Origin: Fidelibacterota bacterium
GTDB taxonomy: Bacteria > Fidelibacterota > Marinisomatia > SCGC-AAA003-L08 > JACNLC01
Length of the DNA stretch: 64,000 bases
Direction of reading: 5' to 3'
Assembly (NCBI GenBank): GCA_018657495.1
Contig: JABHXA010000006.1
Coordinates: 111,789-175,788 of the forward strand
The notes under the pieces: model-generated
Databases searched by the model: none
Told to the model about the DNA's origin: nothing
Seen by the model: only the letters and a program-made list of their open reading frames with translations
Translations under genes and position numbers: made by a program
Shown here: positions 45,322-55,839 of the stretch, in pieces
How the letters are laid out: the number at the start of each line of letters is the position of its first letter
Numbering within the stretch: position 1 is the first letter of the stretch

Positions 45322-48300
45322 CGGGTCTAAAAAAAGAGATCTTGCAACAAACCGATTATTGGATATACTGAGGTCTCAGGATGTAGATGATCTGGAAAAC
45401 TCAGATGGTGCAGTAATTGCTGATAATGAATTAGACCATAAGGTTGATTCTAAAAAAGAAAATAGCCAGCCAAAAAAATCAGCACCTGTTAGTTTTGGAA
45501 AGAAGAAGGTAAAAATTCCATTCTCTGGATCGGATCCAATAAAATCTAAAGAAATACCTGTCGCAGAAGAAAATACACAAAACAAGCAACCTACCGAAGA
45601 TAAAATCAAAATTAATAAAGAAAAACGACGTGAATTACCCGAAGATGATGAACAGATAATGGAATCAAAGAGTGTAAGAGCGCTTAGAAAAAAATTAGAA
45701 AATATTCGAAAAAGCAAAACTGGAGAAAAATCCGGAAAAAATAAAAAATCCAAAGTTGAGAATTTACTAAAATCAACAAAGGATTCATCTCCTCGGGATA
45801 TGATGCCCAAGAAAAAAAAGAAAAAGGATTTGGAAGACGAACCAGTGTCCCGCATAAAATCTGCAACTGTTCTTCCAAAAAATGCATCGACTGACAAAGA
45901 ACCTCATGATGAAGGGAAACTGACATCAATACTTCAGAAATTTGATTCAAATAATATAGATGAGGAAGTAATAAATACAGCAAAATCAAAACTAACAACC
46001 CTGGATTCAAAGACAAAAAAAATCAACCGTATATCTGGATCAAAGACTGAGTCAACCTTATTTACGAAATCGACTTTACCCCAAAAGAGCAGTTTATTAA
46101 AAAAACCAAAGGGAGGAAGTGGTTTTGTCATTAAGGGATCAGATGAATTGTCAAAAAAGTCATTCGCCTCGATGAGTTCAAAAACTGAAAAACCAATTAT
46201 TAAATCTTTGGGCATTCTAAAAAATACTTCTGATCAAATCAATTCAAGTAATGATCAGGAAAGTGAAAAAAAAGTTGATAAAACAGCGACTATCCCACAA
46301 CCAATAAATTCTAGAGTTGGTGGTTTATTTAAAAGACAATCTGAACGAGATGATTCTACTCATAAAGTGGTGAAAAAACCGGCCACTGAATTGACTATAG
46401 AAACTGATTTGTCAAAGAAAAAAGATCCTGCAACAAAGAAGAACACGTTAACTGAGTCATCAAAAGAAAAAGAATTCGAAACTAATCCAGCAGGTAAATC
46501 GCTACTTGTTAAAACTGAAAATGAAGAATATAATCGTCCTGCTTTACTCAATGAATTAGAAAAAATTACCGGAATCAAGGATACTGGAAAAGTAATTTCT
46601 AGAAAAAAAGCAAAAAATAATTTGCTTTCAAAGACATCAGCTGAGGATATGAAAAATGAAGAAATAGTTGATGAGTCGCCAGAAGATAAAATTCGAGATC
46701 AAAAAACTAAAAAATCATCAAAGGATAAGAAAAGCCCTGATAAAAAAGAGTCAAAACTAAAAGGAAAGAGTAATCTAATTCCTTCGGTATTTAAAAAGTC
46801 TAAGAAAAATAAAAAATTAGATATAGGTAATGAAAAACCGAGTTCGTTTGCAAAAATCAGTTCTATTTTCACAAAATCAAAGAAAAAAGTAAAGAAATCA
46901 TCTAATGCCGATAGTATTGAAGATGAAAAGACCGCAATAGATCCGTCCCGTTCTGTAACCATTGATGAAATTGTACCAGAATCCTTTGATTCGTCACTGA
47001 TAAATTATTTAGAAGCTGATGAAGTTAAGTCATCAGTTGAAGATTATTTTCGAGTGCTACTCCATCGATTTGATGAATCCTGGATAAAACTATCCATTGT
47101 CTCAGACGAAAAACTCCTTTGGCTGCTTCAGATTACAGTCGGTGTAAATGGTCAAAATATTGATAAATACTGTTCGTATTCTCTCCCATATCAGACAGAG
47201 GATAAAACGATTCATAATATGAATGAACTCATTGGATATGTTCTTTCAAATCATGTCGAGAAGAAAAATAGAAAGATTATCTATGGTTCATATTTCTCTT
47301 CACAATTACAATCAAAAACACAGGTTCTTGAAACACCGGAATTAACAAATAAAGAACTTAAAGACCTGGTTGAATGGAATACCAAAAAGAATCTATCCTT
47401 CCCTGCCGATCAGGCGATTTCAAACTGGGAAACATCTCATGAAAAGGAATCCAAAAAGAAAAAAGATGTCATCATTGGAGTTCTTGATAGAAAATCAATA
47501 AATAGTATTGAAAGAATTTTCTATAAAAACGATATCAAATTAAGACTTGTCAGCACGATGCCAATATTATTATGGAAATCGTTTATTGCAAACTATCCGG
47601 ATCGTAAAAATAAATGTAATGTCCTTATTCATATTGGGGAAAATCACACAATTGTATTAGTGATCAACAATCACAAACTTCTATTTATTCGAGAAATTGC
47701 CATTGGTACGCATGATTTTTACAAAGCAGTGATGCAGAGAGTTGAAACGAGTGATGGCAAAATTATTGAAATTGATGAAGAACTCGCCAGACAAGTATTG
47801 CATCAATATGGAATACCAAAAAATGAGAGTGGATTCACTGTTGGATCGAACATAAATTTATATAAATTGTCAATATTCCTTAGACCGATCGTTGAAAGAA
47901 TAACTGGGGAATTAGGCAGATCTTTAAATTATTTTAAAAAACAAAATCCTGATCTTATATGGGAAGAATTGGTTTTCGATGGTATAGGTGCCACATTGCC
48001 AAGTCTGGCTCAGACTCTACGGGATAATTTAAATATTGATGTGAGTTTGTTCAATCCTATTAGAGCGGTAAAGATTAAATATCACAACCTCAAACCTATT
48101 GAAGATTATAAACTTCCCAACTTTGCATTGAATTTCTCTTTAATGCAAGATAGTGTGAAGAAATTAAACTTGATGCCTAAAAAGATTCGAGCAGGACATA
48201 AAAATATTTTATTTAGTAAGGTTGCTAGTATTGTAACAACGGTAATTTTTCCAATTATAGTATTATCATCTTTTTTCTCTTCTATGGAATTAAAAAATAT

Positions 48301-48757
48301 GAATGATGAAATTGATCTTTACAATTATAGGTTTTCGAATTCAAAAGCTCAGACAAAAGAATTTTTTGTAATGGAAGGTGAGATCGCAATTTTGGAAACT
48401 TACCAGAACTTCATTAAAAATGATCGAATCAAATCTGAAAATTTGATTAATATAATGAAAATTATTGCATCAAGAACTCCTAATCAGATTAAAATTACTG
48501 ATATGGAATTTAAAAAACAAATCGGCGATGAGGGTGGAGATGTTGGGATTAATTTAAATTTTGACATTCCCCCTAAATATATGGTCGAAATTAAAGGTTT
48601 GGTAAACTCAGATGCCTCTGTAGCAAATATCCAATTGGCAAATTTTAGGGTAGATCTACAGAGGACACGTCATTTTAAGAAGATTTTTCTTACAACTGAA
48701 GATATTAGTTCTGTAACTGGTGGGAAATTGCTATTTACAATGCAAATAGAATATTAA
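45314..48757 (+). CDS. PilM-PilN fusion with very long basic disordered N-terminal region
   Basis: 1147 residues. Residues about 1-555 are low-complexity, rich in Lys/Ser/Asp/Glu with KKKKKK-type clusters and no predicted fold. Residues about 560-955 form a PilM-like ASKHA domain (KDVIIGVLDRKSINSIERIF, NVLIHIGENHTIVLVINNHKLLFIREI, ELVFDGIGATLPSL). A single helix at about 967-988 and the rest (NIMKIIASRTPNQIKITDMEF) match PilN. In most pilus loci PilM and PilN are separate, with PilN's first residues docking into PilM; here they are joined. The head is far longer than any PilM extension I know. It is followed by PilO-like and PilP-like genes. Cytoplasmic head, periplasmic PilN tail. Confidence 0.85.
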   Translation: MSSGSKKRDLATNRLLDILRSQDVDDLENSDGAVIADNELDHKVDSKKENSQPKKSAPVSFGKKKVKIPFSGSDPIKSKEIPVAEENTQNKQPTEDKIKINKEKRRELPEDDEQIMESKSVRALRKKLENIRKSKTGEKSGKNKKSKVENLLKSTKDSSPRDMMPKKKKKKDLEDEPVSRIKSATVLPKNASTDKEPHDEGKLTSILQKFDSNNIDEEVINTAKSKLTTLDSKTKKINRISGSKTESTLFTKSTLPQKSSLLKKPKGGSGFVIKGSDELSKKSFASMSSKTEKPIIKSLGILKNTSDQINSSNDQESEKKVDKTATIPQPINSRVGGLFKRQSERDDSTHKVVKKPATELTIETDLSKKKDPATKKNTLTESSKEKEFETNPAGKSLLVKTENEEYNRPALLNELEKITGIKDTGKVISRKKAKNNLLSKTSAEDMKNEEIVDESPEDKIRDQKTKKSSKDKKSPDKKESKLKGKSNLIPSVFKKSKKNKKLDIGNEKPSSFAKISSIFTKSKKKVKKSSNADSIEDEKTAIDPSRSVTIDEIVPESFDSSLINYLEADEVKSSVEDYFRVLLHRFDESWIKLSIVSDEKLLWLLQITVGVNGQNIDKYCSYSLPYQTEDKTIHNMNELIGYVLSNHVEKKNRKIIYGSYFSSQLQSKTQVLETPELTNKELKDLVEWNTKKNLSFPADQAISNWETSHEKESKKKKDVIIGVLDRKSINSIERIFYKNDIKLRLVSTMPILLWKSFIANYPDRKNKCNVLIHIGENHTIVLVINNHKLLFIREIAIGTHDFYKAVMQRVETSDGKIIEIDEELARQVLHQYGIPKNESGFTVGSNINLYKLSIFLRPIVERITGELGRSLNYFKKQNPDLIWEELVFDGIGATLPSLAQTLRDNLNIDVSLFNPIRAVKIKYHNLKPIEDYKLPNFALNFSLMQDSVKKLNLMPKKIRAGHKNILFSKVASIVTTVIFPIIVLSSFFSSMELKNMNDEIDLYNYRFSNSKAQTKEFFVMEGEIAILETYQNFIKNDRIKSENLINIMKIIASRTPNQIKITDMEFKKQIGDEGGDVGINLNFDIPPKYMVEIKGLVNSDASVANIQLANFRVDLQRTRHFKKIFLTTEDISSVTGGKLLFTMQIEY

Positions 48758-48766
48758 TGAGCCCTA

Positions 48767-49357
48767 ATGAAGAATAAAGTTATATTATATATATCTATTG
48801 TTTTGACTTTCATTTCATCCGTCTACTGGATGTGGCAGGTTGCATATGTCAATGGGTTGAAAATGTCAAATAACCAAACTGATTTAATTGAACTACAGAA
48901 AAAAGTTGATATTGCCACCGAAAAACAGCGGGATGACACCTTATTAAAAAATAAATATGGGATCTTAATAAATGAATTCAGGGCATTGAAAGCAAAGATT
49001 CCAAGTTTGGAGTCGTTTGCCTCAGTTCAAGATTTTATACGGGAAGCTGCAGGTGAAAATAATGTACAAATAATGTGGCAGCAACCCTTTCTTGAAGATA
49101 CCTTACCGCCTATTAAGGATGAACTCGTAAAAGAAAAATCACATATCGAGAGATATACGGTTCAAGTCCAAATCAGAGGAGATTTTTTATCAATTGGAGA
49201 ATTTATTGAAGCTCTTATCAACAGCGAGCAGTTGATAAATGTTGATAAAGTTAATATTAATACTGTCTTTCAGAAACGATCAGGTCAAGATAAACTGAAC
49301 TGTGATATTACATTATATACCTACATCTATTCTGAAGAAGTTAAGGATCATACATGA
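48767..49357 (+). CDS. PilO-like alignment-complex protein
   Basis: 196 residues. N-terminal membrane helix (about 5-24), coiled coil (ELQKKVDIATEKQRDDTLLKNKYGIL), and a C-terminal ferredoxin-like domain (YTVQVQIRGDFLSIGEFIEALINSEQLINVDKV). PilO pairs with the PilN part of the preceding protein in the periplasm. Identified by layout and position rather than strong motif. Confidence 0.8.
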   Translation: MKNKVILYISIVLTFISSVYWMWQVAYVNGLKMSNNQTDLIELQKKVDIATEKQRDDTLLKNKYGILINEFRALKAKIPSLESFASVQDFIREAAGENNVQIMWQQPFLEDTLPPIKDELVKEKSHIERYTVQVQIRGDFLSIGEFIEALINSEQLINVDKVNINTVFQKRSGQDKLNCDITLYTYIYSEEVKDHT

Positions 49358-49857
49358 AAGATGTAACTAACAGTCAAAAAATAATGCTGATTGTTTTAGG
49401 GCTGGCATTTTTGTATTTATTATATGATTATGATGTCTTTTCCTTTGGTGGTGGTGATGCAACGTTATCCAATAATACACCATCCATTGTAAAAGTTTCT
49501 GATGATTTGAATTTGAAATCAATCGATTTACTTCGGATTGCTAAAATTAATAATGCTATTAAGGTTTTTAAACTGAATTATAATGGTACATGGGAATTGA
49601 CAGATCCATTTTACTATCCTGATTTAGATACTTTTAAAACGACGAATCTTCCAGATAGTGAAGAAATTATTGAACCTGAAATCACCTTTGACCTTACTGG
49701 CATATCATGGGATGGGGATTATGGCTTTGCATTGATTGGGCAGGATATAATACAGGAAAATGATATAATAAATGGTTATCTTGTTGAAAAAATTGCCAGT
49801 GATTATGTACTTCTAACCAATGAAGATGGAACAATTAAACTCTCTCTAAAAGACTAA
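49354..49857 (+). CDS. PilP/GspC-like periplasmic connector
   Basis: 167 residues. One N-terminal helix (about 9-24), a linker, and a C-terminal beta domain FDLTGISWDGDYGFALIGQD followed by IINGYLVEKIASDYVLLTNEDG, the homology-region pattern of PilP/GspC. It would bridge PilN/PilO to the secretin. No lipobox is evident, unlike classical PilP. Overlaps the previous stop by four bases. Confidence 0.75.
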   Translation: MKDVTNSQKIMLIVLGLAFLYLLYDYDVFSFGGGDATLSNNTPSIVKVSDDLNLKSIDLLRIAKINNAIKVFKLNYNGTWELTDPFYYPDLDTFKTTNLPDSEEIIEPEITFDLTGISWDGDYGFALIGQDIIQENDIINGYLVEKIASDYVLLTNEDGTIKLSLKD

Positions 49858-49862
49858 TATTT

Positions 49863-51590
49863 ATGAATAAAATAATTTTTACGTTTATAATTTTTGTTTT
49901 CTCTACTTCAATTGGTTACTGCCAGGGAATCGAATGGATACGGGAGTATACAGATGGAAATAATGGTTATGTTGAAATTTTATCAGATCAGTTGATTGAG
50001 TATGAAGAAAAAGCAACCAATTCACCACCACAGCTAACAATACTTTTTCCAACAAGTATGATTCAGGATAAAAACATTAGTATGCATATTAATGTTAAAC
50101 CGCTATATAGAATAGAAGCATATGAGAGACTGTATGAGAAAAGTAGAAAAGCCGCAATGGTTATTCTATACTTTACCATTTTACCTGATTATAAAATTAC
50201 AACTGTTGGTGAGAATCTTATCAGGATTTCCTGGACCCTGCCGCCAATAGTCGAAGATGATGTTGGTTTAAATAATACAGATGTAAAATTTAATCGACCA
50301 GTATCTTTGAATTTTAGAAATGCAGATATTGTTGATCTTTTAAGAGTGCTTGCAAAACAAAATAATTTAAATATAATTGCCGGAGAAGAAATCAGAGGTG
50401 AAGTAACAGTTTCCCTAACTGATGTTCAATTAGGCATGGCGTTAGATGCTATTCTAAAAGTAAATAAATATGATTGGTTTATCCAGGGGAATATCATTGT
50501 AATAAAGAGTTCCGGTGAGGCTATGGCTGGCGAATTAACAACAAGAGTATATAAACTGGATTATCTGGATGCATCTGCTGTTATCCCTGCTGTTGAAACA
50601 GTTTTAACACCAAAGGGAAGTGTTATTGGTTTTAATCCCACAACTGGTACTGAGTCCTTTTTAGGTGGTGGTGGCCTTGGTGGGGACACTGGACCGCTCG
50701 GCACCGGTGGTAGCACCGCTGGAGCGGTAACGGCGGGATCAAATTTTGGTGGAACAGCAGGTTCTGGTGTTGGCGGGGCCGGCAGTTCATCAATTGGCGG
50801 TGATTATATACTAGTAACGGAAGTATTTGCAAATTTCTCTGTTATTGAGGATTTAATAGACCAATTAGACAATCCTGTGCCACAGATAAATATATCAGTT
50901 AAATTTATCGAAACAACACTTTCTGTTGATGAACGGATGGGTATAAACTGGCAAGTAAGATCAAATATTTCTGGTCCATTCGATACGTCTGGAGGAGCAG
51001 ATTTACCTGAGGGTTTAAATTTTGGAAAATGGGGTGATCTCAAATTCTCCACACTGAGTGTGCCAACATTTTATGGTCTATTAGAAATTCTTTCCACAGA
51101 TGGTGAAACAAGATTAATACAGGAGCCACAGGTAACAGTAAAAAACAATATGAATGCCACCATGGAAGTTGGAACAACATATCCTATCATTGTCCCTCAA
51201 GTTTCTCAAGAGGGTGGCACAAGTGATTTATTTTCTGTAGAAGAAACGGATATCGATATATCGCTGAATGTTAAACCAAGGATTAATGCTGATAAGTTTA
51301 TCTCATTAAGTATTAATGCTACTGTGCAGGCTGTGGTAGGGCTAGCAGGTCCAAATGCAGATATTCCAATAGTATCTGATCGTACTACAAATACTCAGGT
51401 AATGATCGGGGATGGCGAAACTTTACTAATTGGAGGGCTGATATATGATCAGATTATTGAAAACAAAACAACATTACCGTATATGGATAAAATCCCAGTT
51501 ATAAAAAATCTTTTTACTCACACCACGCAGGATACAGAGCAACGCGAGTTACTAATATTCATTACATCGAACATTATACACACACAATGA
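49863..51590 (+). CDS. pilQ: Secretin of the PilQ/GspD family
   Basis: 575 residues. Signal peptide (about 1-20). STN-like N0 domain at about 145-205 (VSLNFRNADIVDLLRVLAKQ, NIIVIKSSG), one N1 domain (TRVYKLDYLDASAVIPAVE) interrupted by a glycine/serine/threonine-rich stretch at about 263-307, then the secretin barrel (INISVKFIETTLSVDERMGINW, VGTTYPIIVPQ, LLIGGLIYD and TEQRELLIFITSNII). Shorter than most PilQ because AMIN domains are absent. Outer-membrane pore for the pilus or substrate. Confidence 0.92.
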   Translation: MNKIIFTFIIFVFSTSIGYCQGIEWIREYTDGNNGYVEILSDQLIEYEEKATNSPPQLTILFPTSMIQDKNISMHINVKPLYRIEAYERLYEKSRKAAMVILYFTILPDYKITTVGENLIRISWTLPPIVEDDVGLNNTDVKFNRPVSLNFRNADIVDLLRVLAKQNNLNIIAGEEIRGEVTVSLTDVQLGMALDAILKVNKYDWFIQGNIIVIKSSGEAMAGELTTRVYKLDYLDASAVIPAVETVLTPKGSVIGFNPTTGTESFLGGGGLGGDTGPLGTGGSTAGAVTAGSNFGGTAGSGVGGAGSSSIGGDYILVTEVFANFSVIEDLIDQLDNPVPQINISVKFIETTLSVDERMGINWQVRSNISGPFDTSGGADLPEGLNFGKWGDLKFSTLSVPTFYGLLEILSTDGETRLIQEPQVTVKNNMNATMEVGTTYPIIVPQVSQEGGTSDLFSVEETDIDISLNVKPRINADKFISLSINATVQAVVGLAGPNADIPIVSDRTTNTQVMIGDGETLLIGGLIYDQIIENKTTLPYMDKIPVIKNLFTHTTQDTEQRELLIFITSNIIHTQ

Positions 51591-51609
51591 GATAAGGATT
51601 TTATTTTAG

Positions 51610-52641
51610 ATGGATATTTATAGTTTGTTGACCTTTATGCGAGATGTTGATGCTTCAGATTTACATATAAGTCCTAATTCTCCTCCAATATTCAGGGTTA
51701 ATGGGGAACTAATAAGAACAAAGATGAAACCATTGACACCTGAAAATACTCATATGCTTGTATATGACTTAATGAATGATGAACAAAGAAAGAACTATGA
51801 AGAGGAGCTAGAAGTGGATTTCTCTTCAGAATTTAAAGGATTGGGAAGATTCCGTGTCAACATCTTTACTGGCTATTTTGGTGATACTGCAGTGTTAAGG
51901 GCGATATCAGATGAAATATTAGATTACGATAAATTAGGTTTGCCGGAGATTGTTAAAGACTTAGTTGGTCGTGATAAAGGTCTCATATTAATCACTGGAC
52001 CGACTGGATCTGGCAAAACTACGACGATGACCACATTAGTAAGTTATATAAATAAAAAGTACCGCCGTCATATTATTACAATCGAAGATCCGGTGGAATT
52101 TATACATCAAAGTGAGAAATCTCTAATCAATCATAGGGAAGTTGGTACGAACACACATTCATTTAAGAAAGCATTGAGGAGCGCACTCAGAGAAGATCCG
52201 GATATTATTGTTGTTGGAGAAATGAGAGACCTCGAAACCACTGCTCTTGCAATAACTGCAGCTGAAACGGGTCATGTGGTTTTTGGAACACTGCATACGA
52301 CCAGTGCCACCCAAACCATTGAACGAGTTATCGACCAGTATCCGCCTGACCAGCAGAGCCAAATAAGGCTAATGATTAGTGAATCATTGCTTCTGGTAAT
52401 TTCTCAAGTCTTGTTAAAAAAGAGGGATGGTGGTCGAGTTGCTGCGTTTGAAATAATGGTAGGAATACCTGCAGTGAGTAATTTGATCAGAGAAGCCAAA
52501 ACATATCAGCTTTCTTCTATTCTTCAAACAAATGCAAATATGGGTATGATCACTATGGAACAGTCTGTAACTAACCTATATAATGAGGAAGTTATTGACA
52601 AACTTGAATTTGATAAATATATTTCCAAATATAACAATTAA
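51610..52641 (+). CDS. pilT: PilT-type retraction ATPase
   Basis: 343 residues. Walker A GPTGSGKTTT, Asp box ITIEDPVEFIH, Walker B IIVVGEMRDLETT, His box GHVVFGTLHTTSA, and VSNLIREAKTYQLSSIL near the C-terminus, the AIRNLIRE-like retraction motif. Depolymerises pili. First of two PilT-family genes in tandem. Confidence 0.93.
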   Translation: MDIYSLLTFMRDVDASDLHISPNSPPIFRVNGELIRTKMKPLTPENTHMLVYDLMNDEQRKNYEEELEVDFSSEFKGLGRFRVNIFTGYFGDTAVLRAISDEILDYDKLGLPEIVKDLVGRDKGLILITGPTGSGKTTTMTTLVSYINKKYRRHIITIEDPVEFIHQSEKSLINHREVGTNTHSFKKALRSALREDPDIIVVGEMRDLETTALAITAAETGHVVFGTLHTTSATQTIERVIDQYPPDQQSQIRLMISESLLLVISQVLLKKRDGGRVAAFEIMVGIPAVSNLIREAKTYQLSSILQTNANMGMITMEQSVTNLYNEEVIDKLEFDKYISKYNN

Positions 52642-52652
52642 TTGATACCATA

Positions 52653-53756
52653 ATGTATACAATTAAAAAATTATTCAAAATAATGGTTGAGATCAAAGCC
52701 TCTGATCTATTTATCAGCGTAGGCTCATACCCAATGCTTCGTGTGGATGGAGATACTCTTCCATTAGAAGAGGAAAGGATCATGCCTCCACTCATGAATG
52801 AGCTCAAAAATCAGATTCTGAATGAAGAGCAGATCAAAAAATATGAGAGTGAGAGTGAGATTGACTTTACTTATAGTTATCCAGGGATTGGTCGTTTTAG
52901 AGTTAATTTCTTTCGTCAGCGTGGTTCAGACGCATTTGTTGCCCGGCAGATAATTAATGAGATAAAAACTGTCGCAGAATTAAATCTGCCTGAAGTTATT
53001 GAAGAGTTGTCATTGGTGAAACGTGGTTTAGTGTTGGTAGTTGGGGCCACCGGATCAGGTAAATCAACGACTTTAGCCGCAATGGTTGATTATCGAAATC
53101 GTAGCCAATCCGGACATATTTTAACTTTAGAAGATCCAATTGAATTTTTACATCAACATAATAAATCCATTGTAAATCAACGTGAAATTGGACAGGACTC
53201 TGATTCATACGATCGAGCCCTTAAGAGTGCTTTGCGAGAAGCACCTTCATTATTGCTCATTGGTGAAATCCGGGATTCAGAAACCATGCGTGCTGCACTT
53301 AGCTTTTCTGAAACAGGTCATCTGGTATTATCAACTTTACATGCTAATAATGCATCTCAGACAATTGAAAGAATTTTAAGTTTTTTTGATTCTTCTCTGC
53401 AGCCAATGATTCAGTTTCAATTGAGTCAGAATATTAAAGCGATAATTGCCCAAAGGTTGGTTCCCACTTTGGAAGGCGGAGTTGTTGGAGCTCTTGAAAT
53501 GTTATTACCAACACCCAGAATAAAAAACATTATTTCTAACGGGGATTTCCACCTTTTAAGAGCTACCATGGAAGCCTCTGTCAATGAGGGTCTTCATACT
53601 TTTGATCAGTATTTATATAAACTATATCAGCATAATGTTATTAGTGATGAAACAGCAGTTCAATTTGCTGATAGACAAAATGATCAAAAGATGCTTATCA
53701 GGTCACAGGAGGAAACCCATATTACTGAAAGAATTGAATTGGATGATATAAGTTAA
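52653..53756 (+). CDS. PilU-like second retraction ATPase
   Basis: 367 residues. GATGSGKSTTLAAM, LTLEDPIEFLHQH, SLLLIGEIRDSETM and TGHLVLSTLHANNA. The REAPSLLLIGEIR form and the C-terminal extension resemble PilU. Lies 11 bases after pilT. Expected to help PilT in high-load retraction. Confidence 0.87.
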   Translation: MYTIKKLFKIMVEIKASDLFISVGSYPMLRVDGDTLPLEEERIMPPLMNELKNQILNEEQIKKYESESEIDFTYSYPGIGRFRVNFFRQRGSDAFVARQIINEIKTVAELNLPEVIEELSLVKRGLVLVVGATGSGKSTTLAAMVDYRNRSQSGHILTLEDPIEFLHQHNKSIVNQREIGQDSDSYDRALKSALREAPSLLLIGEIRDSETMRAALSFSETGHLVLSTLHANNASQTIERILSFFDSSLQPMIQFQLSQNIKAIIAQRLVPTLEGGVVGALEMLLPTPRIKNIISNGDFHLLRATMEASVNEGLHTFDQYLYKLYQHNVISDETAVQFADRQNDQKMLIRSQEETHITERIELDDIS

Positions 53757-53768
53757 GGATGGTATCAA

Positions 53769-54128
53769 ATGAGTAAAATTTTAATTATCGATGATGAAAA
53801 GTTCTTTGTAGAACCCATTAAAATGGCGTTGGAAAAAGAAGGATTTGAAGTTATTGTGTCATATGATGGCATGACTGGGTTGAAAGCTGCTAGGACCGAA
53901 AGCCCTGATATGATTATGCTTGATCTTATGTTGTCATGTATCAGTGGATACCAGGTTTGCAGGTTGCTAAAATTTGATGAAAATTATGAGCATATACCTA
54001 TTATTATGGTCTCAGCAATGGATTCAGAAAGAGATTATCAACTTGGACAACAAACTGGTGCTGATTTATATATTACAAAACCCATTACACCGGAAAAACT
54101 TGTTGCTGAGATCACTTCACGACTATAA
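53769..54128 (+). CDS. Stand-alone response regulator receiver domain
   Basis: 119 residues, receiver only. Acidic pair in IIDDEKFF, phosphoacceptor Asp in DMIMLDLML, switch Ser in IIMVSAMD, Lys in YITKPITPEKL. No output domain. Like PilG/PilH-type or PilZ-independent CheY proteins it may act on the pilus motors, which flank it on both sides. No kinase is in the window. Confidence 0.9.
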   Translation: MSKILIIDDEKFFVEPIKMALEKEGFEVIVSYDGMTGLKAARTESPDMIMLDLMLSCISGYQVCRLLKFDENYEHIPIIMVSAMDSERDYQLGQQTGADLYITKPITPEKLVAEITSRL

Positions 54129-54150
54129 CTAATTTTTAAAAGAAAAGACA

Positions 54151-55836
54151 ATGGCGAAAGATAAAAGACAATTAGGACAAATACTTCTGGAACAAGGCAA
54201 AATTGATGCTGTGCAGCTTGAGGAAGCCCTTGAATACAAGCGTGAAAAAGATGTGTATCTAGGAAAAGCACTTGTTGCCTTAGAATTATTGTCTGAAGAG
54301 GATCTGATAAATGCTGTAAGTGATCAGATGCAACTTCCTACAATAAACCCCACAACATATAGAATTCAATCAGAGGCTCTCCGAATATTAAAGGAAGATT
54401 TGGCGAAAAAATTTAACGCATTACCTCTATTTCAATTTGATAATTCTTTAACTATTGCAGTATCTGATCCCAATGATATTGATATGATAGACGAAATTAT
54501 TGAAGCGACAAATATGATGGAAATCAATCTTGTACTTGCTACAGAATCAAGTATAGTTAAGTGTATTGAATTATATTATTCCGCTGACCAATATGCAATG
54601 AATCAAATACAGGCTGGTGGTGGCGATGGAGCTGGTAAGAAATCAAAGGCTACAGTTGTCTCTCAGGAAATCACTGAAGATACAGAAATCATAGAAGCTG
54701 TTGATATGCTGATTGAAGAAGCCGTTAAAAATGGCGCTAGTGATATACATGTAGAACCACGTGAAAAAGATGTGCGTATGAGATTCAGAGTTGATGGTGT
54801 TCTTCAACAATACTACAGTGTGCCAAAATCGTCCCTACCTGCTATCGTATCTAGGATAAAAATTTTATCAGATTTGGATATAGCCGAAGCCAGAAAACCA
54901 CAAGATGGCAGATTTAGACAGAATTTAAAAGTTGGGCGTCATATTGATTTAAGAACGTCAACTTTCCCTACCCCAAACGGGGAAAAGATAGTTATGAGAA
55001 TACTGGATGGACAGGCAAGTAATATTCCTTTACAAGTAATGGGCTTTGATGAAAGTGTTCTTGAGAATTGGATAAAATTAATTCATGCTCAAAATGGATT
55101 GGTTCTTGTAACAGGTCCTACAGGATCAGGAAAGACAACTTCATTATATGCATCTTTGAATATGGTGAATTCTGTTGAAGTAAACATCATGACTGTTGAG
55201 GATCCCATTGAGTATCCACTTGATGGTATCACACAGGGTCAGGTTAATGAAAAAGCAGGGGTTACTTTTTCAGCTGCCCTTAGATCCATGTTAAGGCAGG
55301 ATCCAGATATTATTTTGGTTGGTGAAATGAGAGATAAGGAAACAACTGAGTTGGCTGTTCGTGCAGCTCTCACTGGTCATCTCTGTTTTAGTACATTGCA
55401 TACTAATGATGCGTCTTCAAGTTATACTCGTATTCTAAATATGGGTCTGGATGCCTATCTTATCAGCTCTACAATTCGTGGAATACTTGCGCAGCGCCTC
55501 GTTAGAGTCCTTTGTGATCGGTGTAAAGAACAGTATGAACCCACGGAAGATTTATTGGATTCGTTAAATATTCAAGAAGATGAAGAAGGTACATTTTTCA
55601 AACCTATCGGATGTACGCATTGTAAGAATACAGGATATAAAGGAAGAGCTGGGGTCTATGAGTTATTAATACCGAACACCGAAATTGAAGATATGGTAAT
55701 TAAAATGGCTCCTTCCCATGAAATTGAGAGAGTCGCAGTTCAACAGGGCATGGTGACGTTATCAGAGGCTGCAAAAAGACATGTTCTTTCTGGAAAAACA
55801 TCTTATGAAGAGGTCATGAGAGTTTCACTCGCCTAA
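54151..55836 (+). CDS. pilB: PilB/GspE-type assembly ATPase
   Basis: 561 residues. N1 MshEN-like domain (LGQILLEQGKIDAVQLEEAL), N2 region, then Walker A GPTGSGKTTSLYA, MTVEDPIEYPLDG, Walker B IILVGEMRDKETTEL, GHLCFSTLHTNDA, and a tetracysteine zinc site CDRCKEQ...CTHCKNTGYKGRAGVYELL. Powers pilus extension. Confidence 0.95.
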   Translation: MAKDKRQLGQILLEQGKIDAVQLEEALEYKREKDVYLGKALVALELLSEEDLINAVSDQMQLPTINPTTYRIQSEALRILKEDLAKKFNALPLFQFDNSLTIAVSDPNDIDMIDEIIEATNMMEINLVLATESSIVKCIELYYSADQYAMNQIQAGGGDGAGKKSKATVVSQEITEDTEIIEAVDMLIEEAVKNGASDIHVEPREKDVRMRFRVDGVLQQYYSVPKSSLPAIVSRIKILSDLDIAEARKPQDGRFRQNLKVGRHIDLRTSTFPTPNGEKIVMRILDGQASNIPLQVMGFDESVLENWIKLIHAQNGLVLVTGPTGSGKTTSLYASLNMVNSVEVNIMTVEDPIEYPLDGITQGQVNEKAGVTFSAALRSMLRQDPDIILVGEMRDKETTELAVRAALTGHLCFSTLHTNDASSSYTRILNMGLDAYLISSTIRGILAQRLVRVLCDRCKEQYEPTEDLLDSLNIQEDEEGTFFKPIGCTHCKNTGYKGRAGVYELLIPNTEIEDMVIKMAPSHEIERVAVQQGMVTLSEAAKRHVLSGKTSYEEVMRVSLA

Positions 55837-55839
55837 GTT

